Below, in pieces: positions 1 to 7,654 of a DNA stretch of 16,181 nt. How positions within the stretch are numbered: position 1 is the first letter of the stretch; each line of letters opens with the position of its first letter. The notes beneath the pieces were generated by a model that was not told where the DNA came from, searched no databases, and was given only the letters and a program-made list of their open reading frames with translations. The stretch is taken from NCBI GenBank assembly GCA_964628835.1, contig CAZVME010000073.1, positions 1-16,181 on the forward strand. The letters are read 5' to 3'. Both the position numbers and the translations under genes were made by a program. This stretch comes from JAAGZL01 sp964628835 (GTDB lineage: Bacteria; Pseudomonadota; Gammaproteobacteria; Chromatiales; Chromatiaceae).

Positions 1-2
1 GT

Positions 3-380
3 GGAGGTGAATTGGTCCCGGCCCGAGTTGGTGCGGTGGGGGTGCGTATTGTTATTGCTATGGATAGTGAGTCGCGCAGACAGGGATTGATGGGACGCAG
101 TAGCATGGGGCGGGATGAGGGAATGTTGCTGGTCTATCCAGGTGAGCAGTTAATCAAGCTGTGGATGTTGAATACCCAGTTGCCACTGGATGTGGGTTTT
201 TTTGACCGCAATGGGATGATGGTCGGTGTTACTTCCATGGACCCGGACGGAGGGGTAAAAATCCATACTGCGCCGCGCCCAGCTCTGTATGCCCTGGAGA
301 TGAACCAGGGCTGGTTTGAGAGCAATGGTATTGGGGTTGGCGCCAGACTGTATTTGCCAGATGAGGTTAAGGGGGAGTAA
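3..380 (+). CDS. DUF192 family protein, 5' end outside the window
   Basis: The reading frame is open from the left edge, so the true start lies upstream; the TTG at 12 is only an internal codon. The visible 126 residues carry the usual DUF192 (PF02643) landmarks: a QGLMGR segment, DEGMLLVYP, an LWMLNTQLPLD segment (family pattern WMKNT..PLD), and a C-terminal ALEMNQGWFESNGIGVG stretch (family pattern LEL..G...GI..GD). DUF192 proteins are small, often exported, beta-rich proteins with no agreed biochemical role. Whether this one has a signal peptide cannot be seen here. Its stop at 378-380 lies 3 bases from the stop of the convergent argE gene, so the two transcripts must overlap or share a termination zone. 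Confidence 0.88.
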   Translation, partial: GGELVPARVGAVGVRIVIAMDSESRRQGLMGRSSMGRDEGMLLVYPGEQLIKLWMLNTQLPLDVGFFDRNGMMVGVTSMDPDGGVKIHTAPRPALYALEMNQGWFESNGIGVGARLYLPDEVKGE

Positions 381-383
381 CCC

Positions 384-1532
384 TCAGGTAAGACAGAAGC
401 GCTGCACCATGCCCTGCAGGATGCCTATCATGGGCTGAATCCGTTCCATACCCAGATACTCATCCGGCTGATGGGCCTGGTCGATATCACCCGGTCCCAG
501 TATCACTGTCTCCATCCCCAATTGATGCAGATATGGCCCTTCGGTGCCGAAAGACGCCGAGATGGCAGATTTCCCACTCAGCTCCTCTGCCGCCTGGATG
601 ACGGGTGCGGTGGCGGCGGTCTCCATGGCTGGTATGCCCTCGAAGTTTGTCTCCATCTCCAGCTTCAGTTCGTCGCCCCGCAGCAGATCCTGCAGGCGTT
701 GCTTCAGCTCGGAGCGCAGCTGGTTTAGATCCATCCCCGGTAGCGGGCGCAGGTCGATCTGTAGTTCGCATTCGGCGCAGATGCGGTTGGGGTTGTCTCC
801 GCCCTGGATCCGTCCCAGGTTGATGGTGGGTACGTCCACCTTGAACAAGTGGTTGCGGTGGTTCTGTTGCAGCTGTTGCCGCCACTTCAGGATCTCTCCC
901 ATCACCCGCTGCATCCCCTCCAGGGCGCTGACCCCCAGGCTGGGATCGCTGGAGTGACCGGAGCGCCCCAGTAGACGTATGGTCTCCATGGCTATGCCCT
1001 TGTGCATGCGGATCGGCTTGAGTCCGGTGGGTTCGCCGATCAGGGCGTGGCGTCCCAGTCTGCGCCCCTCCGTTACCAGGGCCTTGGCCCCGTGCATGCT
1101 GCTCTCTTCATCGGCGGTGGCGATGATACTCAGGGGTTGGGTAAGGCTGTCAAGGTCCAGACCACGCAGGGCCTCGATTACCAGGGCAAAGAAGCTCTTC
1201 ATGTCCGAGGTGCCCAGACCATAGAGTCGTCCGTCCTGTCGGGTGAGCTTGAACGGGTCGTGGTTCCAGCGTCCCTCATCATAGGGTACGGTATCGGTGT
1301 GGCCGGACAGCACCAGGCCCTGGTCGCCGCTGCCGGCGGTGGCGATCAGATTGGCCTTGCCTGGGTGGCCGTCCAGTGGGCTTATCTCAACATCGAAGCC
1401 AAGTGGTTCCAGCCACTCGGCCAGGAGCTCCACCACCCCTAGGTTTGGCTGGTCCCACTTGGGGTTGATGCTGCTGACCGATGGGATGGCGATCAGTTGT
1501 TCGATCATGTCGATGCAGTCTGGTGTCTTCAT
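384..1532 (-). CDS. argE: Acetylornithine deacetylase (M20 family)
   Basis: ArgE hydrolyses N2-acetyl-L-ornithine to ornithine and acetate in cytosolic arginine synthesis. The protein is 382 residues from the chosen ATG at 1532 (E. coli ArgE is 383) and follows the E. coli protein along its whole length. Metal and catalytic positions visible are SGHTDTVP (His78, Asp80), GLGTSDMK (Asp110), TADEES (Glu142/Glu143), IGEPT (Glu167) and QAHQPDEYL (His near 354). A longer version could begin at the GTG at 1580. The ATG at 1532 is preferred because its N terminus (MKTPDCIDMIEQLIAIPSVS) aligns with the E. coli start, and because a candidate promoter covers the GTG. The gene is convergent with the DUF192 gene and divergent from the motor-like pair. 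No other arginine gene is in the window. Confidence 0.96.
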   Translation of the reverse strand: MKTPDCIDMIEQLIAIPSVSSINPKWDQPNLGVVELLAEWLEPLGFDVEISPLDGHPGKANLIATAGSGDQGLVLSGHTDTVPYDEGRWNHDPFKLTRQDGRLYGLGTSDMKSFFALVIEALRGLDLDSLTQPLSIIATADEESSMHGAKALVTEGRRLGRHALIGEPTGLKPIRMHKGIAMETIRLLGRSGHSSDPSLGVSALEGMQRVMGEILKWRQQLQQNHRNHLFKVDVPTINLGRIQGGDNPNRICAECELQIDLRPLPGMDLNQLRSELKQRLQDLLRGDELKLEMETNFEGIPAMETAATAPVIQAAEELSGKSAISASFGTEGPYLHQLGMETVILGPGDIDQAHQPDEYLGMERIQPMIGILQGMVQRFCLT

Positions 1533-1562
1533 AGTCTGGATCAAATGCTCTGATGAGACATA

Positions 1563-1593
1563 ATAATAAACATGCTCCACCCTTTGGTTGCAA
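1563..1593 (-). promoter_or_regulatory. Candidate argE promoter
   Basis: On the minus strand TTGCAA (1593-1588) is followed after 19 bases by TATTAT (1568-1563). This gives a plausible sigma-70 promoter, although the spacer is longer than ideal. It would start transcription about 25 bases before the ATG at 1532 and excludes the upstream GTG at 1580, which lies between the two boxes. I saw no convincing ARG box (ArgR operator). The assignment rests on motif match only. Confidence 0.35.
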
Positions 1594-1644
1594 GGTGGTA
1601 TGCTGCATATTTTTTGGTGTTGGCAATAACAAGGGTTCCCAAAC

Positions 1645-2775
1645 GTGAATGATACAAAGCCTGCCTTAATCTGGATGTTTCTGTTTATCCTGATTGTTAT
1701 TGTATTGGGGTTGATGCTGTTTCAGCCGCTGGAGGCCGCATTTCTCGCCAACAAGGCGTTCAACGGGATGATCCTCGGTGTGTTGCTGGTAGGTATCGGC
1801 ATCAACTTTCGTCAGGTGTTCGCCCTCAAGCCGGATATCGTCTGGATAGAGTCCTTATCCGAGGATGGTGCCGGACAGGCTGAGGTCGAGCCAAAGATGT
1901 TGTCACCCATCGCCAAGATGCTCACCGGGCGTAATCAGGAAGGTTTTCTGATGTCGGCCATGACTATGCGCTCCCTGCTGGATGGTATCCGCATGCGCCT
2001 GGACGAGTCCCGGGACATCTCGCGCTACTTCACCGGCCTGCTGATCTTTCTGGGTCTGCTGGGAACCTTCTGGGGCCTGCTGGACACGGTTACCGGAGTG
2101 GCAAATGTTATCTCCAATCTGTCGTCCGGGTCCGGCGATGAGTTGAGCAAGTCCTTCGATGCCCTTACCCGTGATCTGCAGGGGCCACTGTCAGGTATGG
2201 CTACCGCCTTCAGTTCATCTCTGTTCGGTCTGGCCGGCGCCCTGGTGGTGGGGTTTCTTGATCTGCAATCTGGTCATGCCCAGAACCGGTTCTTTAACGA
2301 CCTGGAAGAGTGGCTATCTGAGCTGACCCATCTACCCAGTGGTATCTTTGGCGGTGAGAGTGATCAGCGCACCATGTCCAGTTTTACCGAGGCACTGTTG
2401 GAGAAGACCGCTGAGAATCTGGATAAGTTGCAGCGTACCGTGGCGCGGGGAGAGGAGGAGCGGCGGGATAACATCGCCAAGCAGACTGAGCTTTCAGAAC
2501 GAATCGCTGATCTGACCGATCAGATTCGCACCGAGCAGAAGGTGATCATGAGTCTGAGCAAGAATCAGATGGACCTGCAACCTGCGGTGGCGCGTTTGGT
2601 GGATCTGGCAGCAGATGGCTGGGCTGGGGATGATGAGATTCGTCAGCACATTCGCAACGTAGATGTGCATGTTGTTCGGGTGTTGAGCGAGCTTTCCACT
2701 GGTCGCACACAGCTGATGGATGAGCTGCGTGACGAATTGCGCCTGTTATCCCACGCCATTGTGCAGAAACAGTAA
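1645..2775 (+). CDS. MotA/TolQ/ExbB-type proton channel protein (motor stator A subunit)
   Basis: This is a 376-residue inner-membrane protein with four hydrophobic segments at about residues 8-27, 39-58, 127-150 and 184-206. The last two match the conserved MotA/TolQ/ExbB core: FLGLLGTFWGLLDTVTGV in helix 3 and a PLSGMATAFSSSLFGLAGAL segment in helix 4. The 68-residue loop between helices 2 and 3, and the tail from about residue 207, should be cytoplasmic. The tail carries a heptad-like helix at about 250-310 and is longer than in ExbB or TolQ. The start is a GTG at 1645 with AAGGG (1631-1635) upstream. The family forms the channel ring of ion-driven rotary or force-transmitting complexes with a MotB/TolR/ExbD-type partner, encoded here 39 bases downstream. 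The family is clear; the biological process powered is unknown. No flagellar, tol-pal or tonB genes are nearby. Confidence 0.85.
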   Translation: MNDTKPALIWMFLFILIVIVLGLMLFQPLEAAFLANKAFNGMILGVLLVGIGINFRQVFALKPDIVWIESLSEDGAGQAEVEPKMLSPIAKMLTGRNQEGFLMSAMTMRSLLDGIRMRLDESRDISRYFTGLLIFLGLLGTFWGLLDTVTGVANVISNLSSGSGDELSKSFDALTRDLQGPLSGMATAFSSSLFGLAGALVVGFLDLQSGHAQNRFFNDLEEWLSELTHLPSGIFGGESDQRTMSSFTEALLEKTAENLDKLQRTVARGEEERRDNIAKQTELSERIADLTDQIRTEQKVIMSLSKNQMDLQPAVARLVDLAADGWAGDDEIRQHIRNVDVHVVRVLSELSTGRTQLMDELRDELRLLSHAIVQKQ

Positions 2776-2814
2776 CTTGTCTCTGATCAACAGAAGAGAA
2801 AAGACGGACTGAAT

Positions 2815-4281
2815 ATGTACAGTCAATCCCGCCGTAATCGCAATGCAGTGAATGTCTGGCCAGGCTTCGTCGATGCCCTGGCCTCAGTGCTGCTTGTGTT
2901 TATCTTCATGCTGCTGATTTTCGTGGTGGGGCAGTTTTTTCTCACCGATATTCTCATGGGGCGAAATCAGGAGTTGTACCAGCTGGCGCAGGATGTGGAT
3001 GTACTGAGCGGTAAACTGGTGGTGGAGAAACACAAAACCTCCACCCAACGCAAACGTATTGATGAACTGGATAAGAGCCTGCACACAACCAAGCTGGATC
3101 GGGAGCGCCTGAAACGGAGCCTGCAATCCACCTTGCTGGAGCGGGATCGTCTGGACCAGGAGCTGCAACTTAAACTGCGTGAGATTGCCAGCCTGCAAGA
3201 GGACATATCCGCCTTGCGTATCTTTCGTCAGGAGTTGGAGACCAAGGTTGCAGATATGGCCCTGGCGCTGGAGCGGCAGAAGCAGGATCTGCAACAGGTG
3301 GTGGAGCAGAGCGCAGAGGATAAGTTGTTGCTAAGTTCCAAGGGGCAGGAGATTGCCGAGCTTGAGGCCCTGCGTGACAAGTTGCGTAGTGAGCTGGCCG
3401 AGTTGAGTACTAGCCTGACCCTGAAGCGGGATGACCTGATGGCGGTGCGCGACCGATCCAAGGCGCTGACACAAAAGCTTTCGGATGCGGAGGAGCGCAC
3501 TCGTCTGGCTCAAGTGGATATAGACAAGAAAGATATCCGGTTGCAGGAGCTAAGAGAGCTGCTGACCAAGGTGGATCAGGCCTTGGCCGAGGAGAAGCGG
3601 CTAACCGCCCAGGGGCAGAAGCAGCTGAGTGAAAAGGATAAGCAACTGCTGCTGAAGTGGAAGCAGCTGGCCAAGAATAAGGCGTCCATAAACATGCAGC
3701 GTGAGGAGATCGAGAAACTCAGGTCCGAGTTGAATCTATCCAGCACCCAGGTAGGGCAGCAGCAGACTGAGCTAGACAGGCTCAACGTTGAGCTGAACCG
3801 TGAACTGGCCAGTAAGGTGAAAGAGCTGAGTGGTTACCGTTCCGAATTCTTTGGGCGTCTGCGGGAAGTGCTGGGGGATCACCCGGATATTCAGGTGGTT
3901 GGCGACCGCTTCCTGTTTCAGTCCGAGCTGCTGTTTGCCAGCGCCTCGGCAGATCTGGGGGAGCCGGGAAGAGTGCAGTTGAAAAAACTTGCGGCAACCC
4001 TGAAAGTAGTGGCGGCGCAGATTCCAAGTGACATAAACTGGATTTTGCGGGTGGATGGCCACACCGACAGAAACCCCATCAATACGGACCAGTTTCCATC
4101 CAACTGGGAACTCTCCACTGCCCGCGCCCTCTCTATTGTGAATTTTCTGGTGGTGGAAGGGATAGCGCCGGGACGCCTGGCAGCAACCGGTTTTGCTGAG
4201 TTCCATCCCCTGGACAGAAGCAAAACCACTCGGGCCTTTAGTCGTAATCGCCGCATCGAATTAAAGTTAACAGAACGCTAG
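2815..4281 (+). CDS. MotB-like membrane protein with long coiled coil and OmpA peptidoglycan-binding domain
   Basis: This 488-residue protein has a short cytoplasmic N terminus and one membrane helix at about 21-44. An aspartate (Asp20, in GFVDALASVLLVF) sits where MotB carries its ion-binding Asp32. A nearly uninterrupted, charged, leucine-heptad coiled coil runs from about 48 to 338. A C-terminal OmpA-like domain (about 355-488) shows VDGHTDRNPI, NWELSTARALSIVNFL and SRNRRIEL, the residues that bind diaminopimelate in this family. It should span from the inner membrane to peptidoglycan as the B subunit of a stator with the preceding channel gene, most likely in the same operon. Typical MotB and ZorB proteins lack so long a periplasmic coil. 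I cannot name a characterised orthologue. Confidence 0.85.
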   Translation: MYSQSRRNRNAVNVWPGFVDALASVLLVFIFMLLIFVVGQFFLTDILMGRNQELYQLAQDVDVLSGKLVVEKHKTSTQRKRIDELDKSLHTTKLDRERLKRSLQSTLLERDRLDQELQLKLREIASLQEDISALRIFRQELETKVADMALALERQKQDLQQVVEQSAEDKLLLSSKGQEIAELEALRDKLRSELAELSTSLTLKRDDLMAVRDRSKALTQKLSDAEERTRLAQVDIDKKDIRLQELRELLTKVDQALAEEKRLTAQGQKQLSEKDKQLLLKWKQLAKNKASINMQREEIEKLRSELNLSSTQVGQQQTELDRLNVELNRELASKVKELSGYRSEFFGRLREVLGDHPDIQVVGDRFLFQSELLFASASADLGEPGRVQLKKLAATLKVVAAQIPSDINWILRVDGHTDRNPINTDQFPSNWELSTARALSIVNFLVVEGIAPGRLAATGFAEFHPLDRSKTTRAFSRNRRIELKLTER

Positions 4282-4326
4282 ACCGGATAGGTTTTACTTA
4301 ATAATCTATAGAGTCAGTGCCGGTCT
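4280..4326 (+). terminator. Weak inverted repeat after the motor pair
   Basis: AGACCGG (4280-4286, overlapping the stop codon) is complementary to CCGGTCT (4320-4326). The loop is 33 bases and no T run follows directly. It could end or protect the motor-pair transcript, but it does not meet the usual pattern of an intrinsic terminator. Confidence 0.25.
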
Positions 4327-4399
4327 TGAATATATGGGCCGTATTTTTTATTCTTTACAACCAAAATATAACTACATAACCAGTCGTACGGAGCACACT

Positions 4400-4915
4400 A
4401 TGATTTACAAATTCAGACTCTCTGCTTTTTGCGTAATAGCAATCCTTGCGGCCCAGCCGCTGTGGGCGGAGAGTGTGTATACCTGCCCTGATATCTCCCA
4501 GGCTAAACAGGTAGCTGACTGTTCATCAGAGGAGGAGCTTATACGTATGTTCGCTTCCGCCTGTGGCCCGAGGAAAATGCCAGGTGAAGATCCGGACGCT
4601 ACTGAACAGTGTAAGAGTTTTGAGGCGTTCAAGCAGCGAAAGAATACAGCATTGTGGGAGTCGGCCGACGGAGAGTATATGGGCTATGTCAACTGTAATA
4701 CGCCAGCAGCGAAGATCAAGGCGGCCAAGCTGTTGTCAATTAATCTTGGGACTAAGCGCGTAATGGATAAGATAATCTGCTCCTATGAGGGTGGTACTAA
4801 CCTTATTTTGCGCACTCGTGAGAGCTGCAAGATCCCCGGCGCCAAGCTGAGTGGCAGATATCTCGGCTTGGATTGCACCGCAGGCGGCGCTGAGTGCAAG
4901 GCGGTTTGTAAATAG
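4400..4915 (+). CDS. Cysteine-rich exported protein of unknown function
   Basis: This is a 171-residue protein that I do not recognise with confidence. The ATG at 4400 is chosen because ACGGAG (4388-4393) lies at good spacing and because a clean signal peptide follows: a basic start, a hydrophobic core, and AQPLWA cleaved before Glu24. The frame could be extended to 4334, but that would spoil the signal peptide. The mature part (about 148 residues) has ten cysteines (29, 41, 55, 71, 99, 127, 143, 159, 166, 170), so a disulfide-rich periplasmic or secreted protein is likely. The middle (WESADGEYMGYVNCN to about residue 146) vaguely recalls small Cys-containing exported families such as DUF3757; I would not assign it. 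It lies 118 bases after the motor pair in the same direction, but a separate promoter is possible. Confidence 0.7.
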   Translation: MIYKFRLSAFCVIAILAAQPLWAESVYTCPDISQAKQVADCSSEEELIRMFASACGPRKMPGEDPDATEQCKSFEAFKQRKNTALWESADGEYMGYVNCNTPAAKIKAAKLLSINLGTKRVMDKIICSYEGGTNLILRTRESCKIPGAKLSGRYLGLDCTAGGAECKAVCK

Positions 4916-5007
4916 ATGCTGCCATGCCGCTAATGGGGGCGGGCACTGGCAATCCAGACTCTGGCTGCTACCATTTGTCATAATTAGTGCATTCTGTTTG
5001 AGGTCAC

Positions 5008-5655
5008 ATGTCAGTTCTGGATCGGTTGTTTGATAACAATTCTGCCTGGGCGGAAGGGATCAAGGAGCAGGACCCGCATTTCTTCAAAAAACTGTCCGAG
5101 CAGCAGTCCCCGGAGTATTTGTGGATCGGATGCTCCGATAGTCGGGTCCCGGCCAATGAGATTGTGGGGATGCTGCCGGGTGAACTGTTTGTGCACCGCA
5201 ACATTGCCAACATGGTGATCCACACCGATCTCAATTGCCTTTCCGTGGTGCAGTACGCCATTGATGTTCTCAAGGTAAAACACATCATTGTCTGCGGACA
5301 CTATGGCTGCGGTGGCGTGTCTGCCGTGGTGCAGGACCAGCGGTATGGGCTGGTGGACAACTGGTTGCAACACATCAAGGATATCTACTATCGACATGAA
5401 GAGCGGTTTAACAGCTGCCTGGATGAAGAGGAGAGAGTGGACGTGTTGTGTGAGATCAATGTGGCTGAGCAGGTCCTGAATCTGTGTCACACCACCATGG
5501 TGCAAGATGCCTGGGACCGGGGTCAGGAGTTGTCCCTGCATGGTTTGATATACAGTGTCCGCGACGGGATATTGCGCGATCTTCAGGTCACCTATGACTC
5601 TAGTGAGGATGTCCCAGTCCCCATGCGCACCCCCATTCTGCCGGGCCGAGTGTAA
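5008..5655 (+). CDS. can: Beta-class carbonic anhydrase
   Basis: This cytosolic zinc enzyme interconverts CO2 and bicarbonate, supplying bicarbonate for carboxylation reactions. The 215-residue protein is strongly similar to E. coli Can (YadF, 220 residues). Zinc ligands and the gate pair are visible: Cys42 and Asp44-Arg46 in IGCSDSRVP, and His98 with Cys101 in CGHYGCGG. The segment GELFVHRNIANMVIHTDLNC is nearly identical to the E. coli one, which is typical of clade B beta enzymes. GAGG (5000-5003), 4 bases before the ATG, supports the start. The gene sits between the exported-protein gene and ilvD in the same direction, with a gap of about 90-105 bases on each side, so it may be transcribed alone or with ilvD. 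Confidence 0.97.
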   Translation: MSVLDRLFDNNSAWAEGIKEQDPHFFKKLSEQQSPEYLWIGCSDSRVPANEIVGMLPGELFVHRNIANMVIHTDLNCLSVVQYAIDVLKVKHIIVCGHYGCGGVSAVVQDQRYGLVDNWLQHIKDIYYRHEERFNSCLDEEERVDVLCEINVAEQVLNLCHTTMVQDAWDRGQELSLHGLIYSVRDGILRDLQVTYDSSEDVPVPMRTPILPGRV

Positions 5656-5712
5656 TGATGAACCAATTGCTGTTTTGAGCTAAAGTCATGAAATAAACCA
5701 GAGGTTTCAAGG

Positions 5713-5732
5713 CCTGATGTGTTGGCGTCAGG
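5713..5732 (+). other. Small hairpin before ilvD
   Basis: CCTGATG (5713-5719) pairs with CGTCAGG (5726-5732), including one G-U pair, around the six-base loop TGTTGG. It ends 17 bases before the ilvD Shine-Dalgarno sequence. No T run follows, so it is a poor terminator for can. It may instead lie in the ilvD leader. Confidence 0.3.
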
Positions 5733-5759
5733 TTGATCATATTTGCTGTGGAGAGAGAG

Positions 5760-7604
5760 ATGCCCCAATACCGTTCCCGTACCACCACCCAGGGCCGCAA
5801 CATGGCCGGAGCACGCGCCCTGTGGCGCGCCACTGGTATGACAGATGAAGATTTTGAGAAGCCCATTATTGCGGTGGTGAACTCCTTTACCCAGTTCGTG
5901 CCGGGGCATGTGCATCTGAAGGATCTTGGGCAGATGGTGGCGCGAGAGATTGAGCAGGCCGGTGGCGTGGCCAAGGAGTTCAACACCATCGCCATCGATG
6001 ACGGCATCGCCATGGGTCATGGCGGCATGCTCTACTCCCTGCCGTCGCGCGATATCATCGCCGACTCGGTGGAGTACATGGTCAACGCCCACTGTGCCGA
6101 TGCCATGGTGTGTATCTCCAACTGTGACAAGATCACCCCGGGCATGTTGATGGCCTCCCTGCGTCTCAACATACCCACGGTGTTTGTCTCCGGTGGACCC
6201 ATGGAGGCGGGCAAGACCAAGCTGCATAATAAGGATCTGAAGTTGGATCTGGTGGATGCCATGGTGATGGCGGTGGATGACAAAGAGTCAGATGAGGACG
6301 TGGCTGCCGTTGAGCGTTCCGCCTGTCCCACCTGTGGCTCCTGTTCCGGCATGTTTACCGCCAACTCTATGAACTGTCTCACCGAGGCCCTGGGCTTGAG
6401 CTTGCCTGGTAACGGCTCCCTGCTGGCTACCCATGCCGATCGCAAGGAGCTGTTCCTGGAGGCGGGACGCCTGGTGGTGGATCTGGCGCGCCGCTACTAT
6501 GAGCAGGATGACGCCTCGGTGCTGCCACGCAATGTGGCCAACTTTGCCGCCTTCGAGAATGCCATGTGCCTGGATATTGCCATGGGCGGTTCCACCAATA
6601 CCGTGCTGCATCTGCTGGCGGCGGCCCATGAGGCGAAGGTGGATTTCACCATGACCGACATCGATCGTCTGTCCCGCCTGGTGCCGCATCTGAGCAAGGT
6701 GGCCCCATCCACCCAGAAGTACCACATGGAGGATGTACACCGCGCCGGTGGCGTGCTGAGCATCCTTGGTGAGCTGGAGAAGGCCGGGCTGGTGCATGTC
6801 GATGCCGGCTCCGTCCACAGCGGGACTCTGGGTAAAGCCCTGGCCAAGTGGGATATCGGGCGCAGTGCAGATGAGCAGGCACGAGCCCGTTATCTGGCAG
6901 GCCCTGCCGGCATCCCATCTCAGGTAGCCTTCAGCCAGGATTGCCACTGGCCGGATCTGGATCTGGATCGTGCTGGTGGGTGTATCCGTGATAAGGAACA
7001 CGCCTACAGCCAGGACGGTGGTCTGGCGGTGCTCTACGGCAATCTGGCCGAGGCGGGCTGTATCGTAAAGACCGCCGGCGTGGATGAGTCCATCCTCAAG
7101 TTTAGTGGTCCGGCCCGCATCTTCGAAAGCCAGGATGCAGCGGTGGAGGCGATTCTGGAGGACAGGATCAACTCCGGTGACGTGGTTCTGATTCGCTACG
7201 AGGGTCCAAAGGGCGGGCCGGGTATGCAGGAGATGCTCTATCCCACCAGTTACCTGAAATCCAAGGGTCTGGGTGCCGCCTGCGCCCTGATCACAGATGG
7301 GCGTTTTTCCGGTGGCACCTCGGGGCTCTCCATCGGTCACTGTTCACCCGAAGCGGCCGAAGGTGGCAACATCGGTCTGGTGCAGGAGGGGGATACGATC
7401 GAGATTGACATCCCGGCCAGAAGCATTGATATCGCAGTTCCTGATGAGGAACTGGCCGCGCGTCGTAGTGCGATGGACGCAAGTAATGAGCCATGGCAAC
7501 CGGTGGGTCGGGAGCGGGTGGTATCTCAGGCGTTGCAGGCCTATGCGGCCCTGACCACCAGTGCGGCCCGGGGCGCGGTGCGGGATCTGTCTCAGTTGAA
7601 ATAG
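5760..7604 (+). CDS. ilvD: Dihydroxy-acid dehydratase
   Basis: IlvD dehydrates 2,3-dihydroxy-isovalerate and 2,3-dihydroxy-3-methylvalerate to the keto acids of the valine, leucine and isoleucine pathways. The protein is 614 residues from ATG 5760 (E. coli IlvD has 616) and is alignable end to end. Visible sites are Asp81 in IDDGIAMGH, Cys122-Asp123-Lys124 in CISNCDKITPG (cluster and Mg2+ site), Cys195 in ACPTCGSCSGMF, and the C-terminal ITDGRFSGGTSG loop. Position 49 is Gly (FVPGHVHL), not Cys as in plant-type [2Fe-2S] enzymes, so an E. coli-like oxygen-sensitive cluster is expected. The start is set by GGAG (5750-5753) six bases upstream. A TTG at 5733 would add nine unconserved residues. 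No other ilv gene is in the window. Confidence 0.97.
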   Translation: MPQYRSRTTTQGRNMAGARALWRATGMTDEDFEKPIIAVVNSFTQFVPGHVHLKDLGQMVAREIEQAGGVAKEFNTIAIDDGIAMGHGGMLYSLPSRDIIADSVEYMVNAHCADAMVCISNCDKITPGMLMASLRLNIPTVFVSGGPMEAGKTKLHNKDLKLDLVDAMVMAVDDKESDEDVAAVERSACPTCGSCSGMFTANSMNCLTEALGLSLPGNGSLLATHADRKELFLEAGRLVVDLARRYYEQDDASVLPRNVANFAAFENAMCLDIAMGGSTNTVLHLLAAAHEAKVDFTMTDIDRLSRLVPHLSKVAPSTQKYHMEDVHRAGGVLSILGELEKAGLVHVDAGSVHSGTLGKALAKWDIGRSADEQARARYLAGPAGIPSQVAFSQDCHWPDLDLDRAGGCIRDKEHAYSQDGGLAVLYGNLAEAGCIVKTAGVDESILKFSGPARIFESQDAAVEAILEDRINSGDVVLIRYEGPKGGPGMQEMLYPTSYLKSKGLGAACALITDGRFSGGTSGLSIGHCSPEAAEGGNIGLVQEGDTIEIDIPARSIDIAVPDEELAARRSAMDASNEPWQPVGRERVVSQALQAYAALTTSAARGAVRDLSQLK

Positions 7605-7616
7605 GAATAATGTGCG

Positions 7617-7643
7617 CAGACTGGCCAGGGATGGCCAGTTCTG
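7617..7643. terminator. Hairpin between convergent ilvD and SH3 gene
   Basis: ACTGGCCA (7620-7627) and TGGCCAGT (7632-7639) form a perfect 8-bp stem with a GGGA loop. The stem extends outward by CAG/CTG with one bulged T. It lies in the 50-base gap between two convergent genes, so a bidirectional terminator is the natural reading. Neither strand has a strong T run, which lowers confidence. Confidence 0.5.
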
Positions 7644-7654
7644 ACGGCAGAAAG

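Noticed and set aside
1533..1580. Longer argE start at the GTG 1580
   Set aside because: It adds 16 residues with no counterpart in E. coli ArgE, and the GTG lies between the -35 and -10 of the candidate promoter.
1645..4281. Calling the motor pair a Zorya defence system
   Set aside because: Only the general ZorA/ZorB layout is shared. The following genes encode an exported protein, carbonic anhydrase and IlvD, with no zorC, zorD or zorE-like gene, and the long coil is in the B subunit rather than mainly in the A subunit tail.
5655..5678. Seven-residue frame MMNQLLF overlapping the can stop codon, as an ilvD leader peptide
   Set aside because: It has just two Leu codons and no Ile or Val codons. 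There is no terminator/antiterminator pair, and chance is the simpler explanation.
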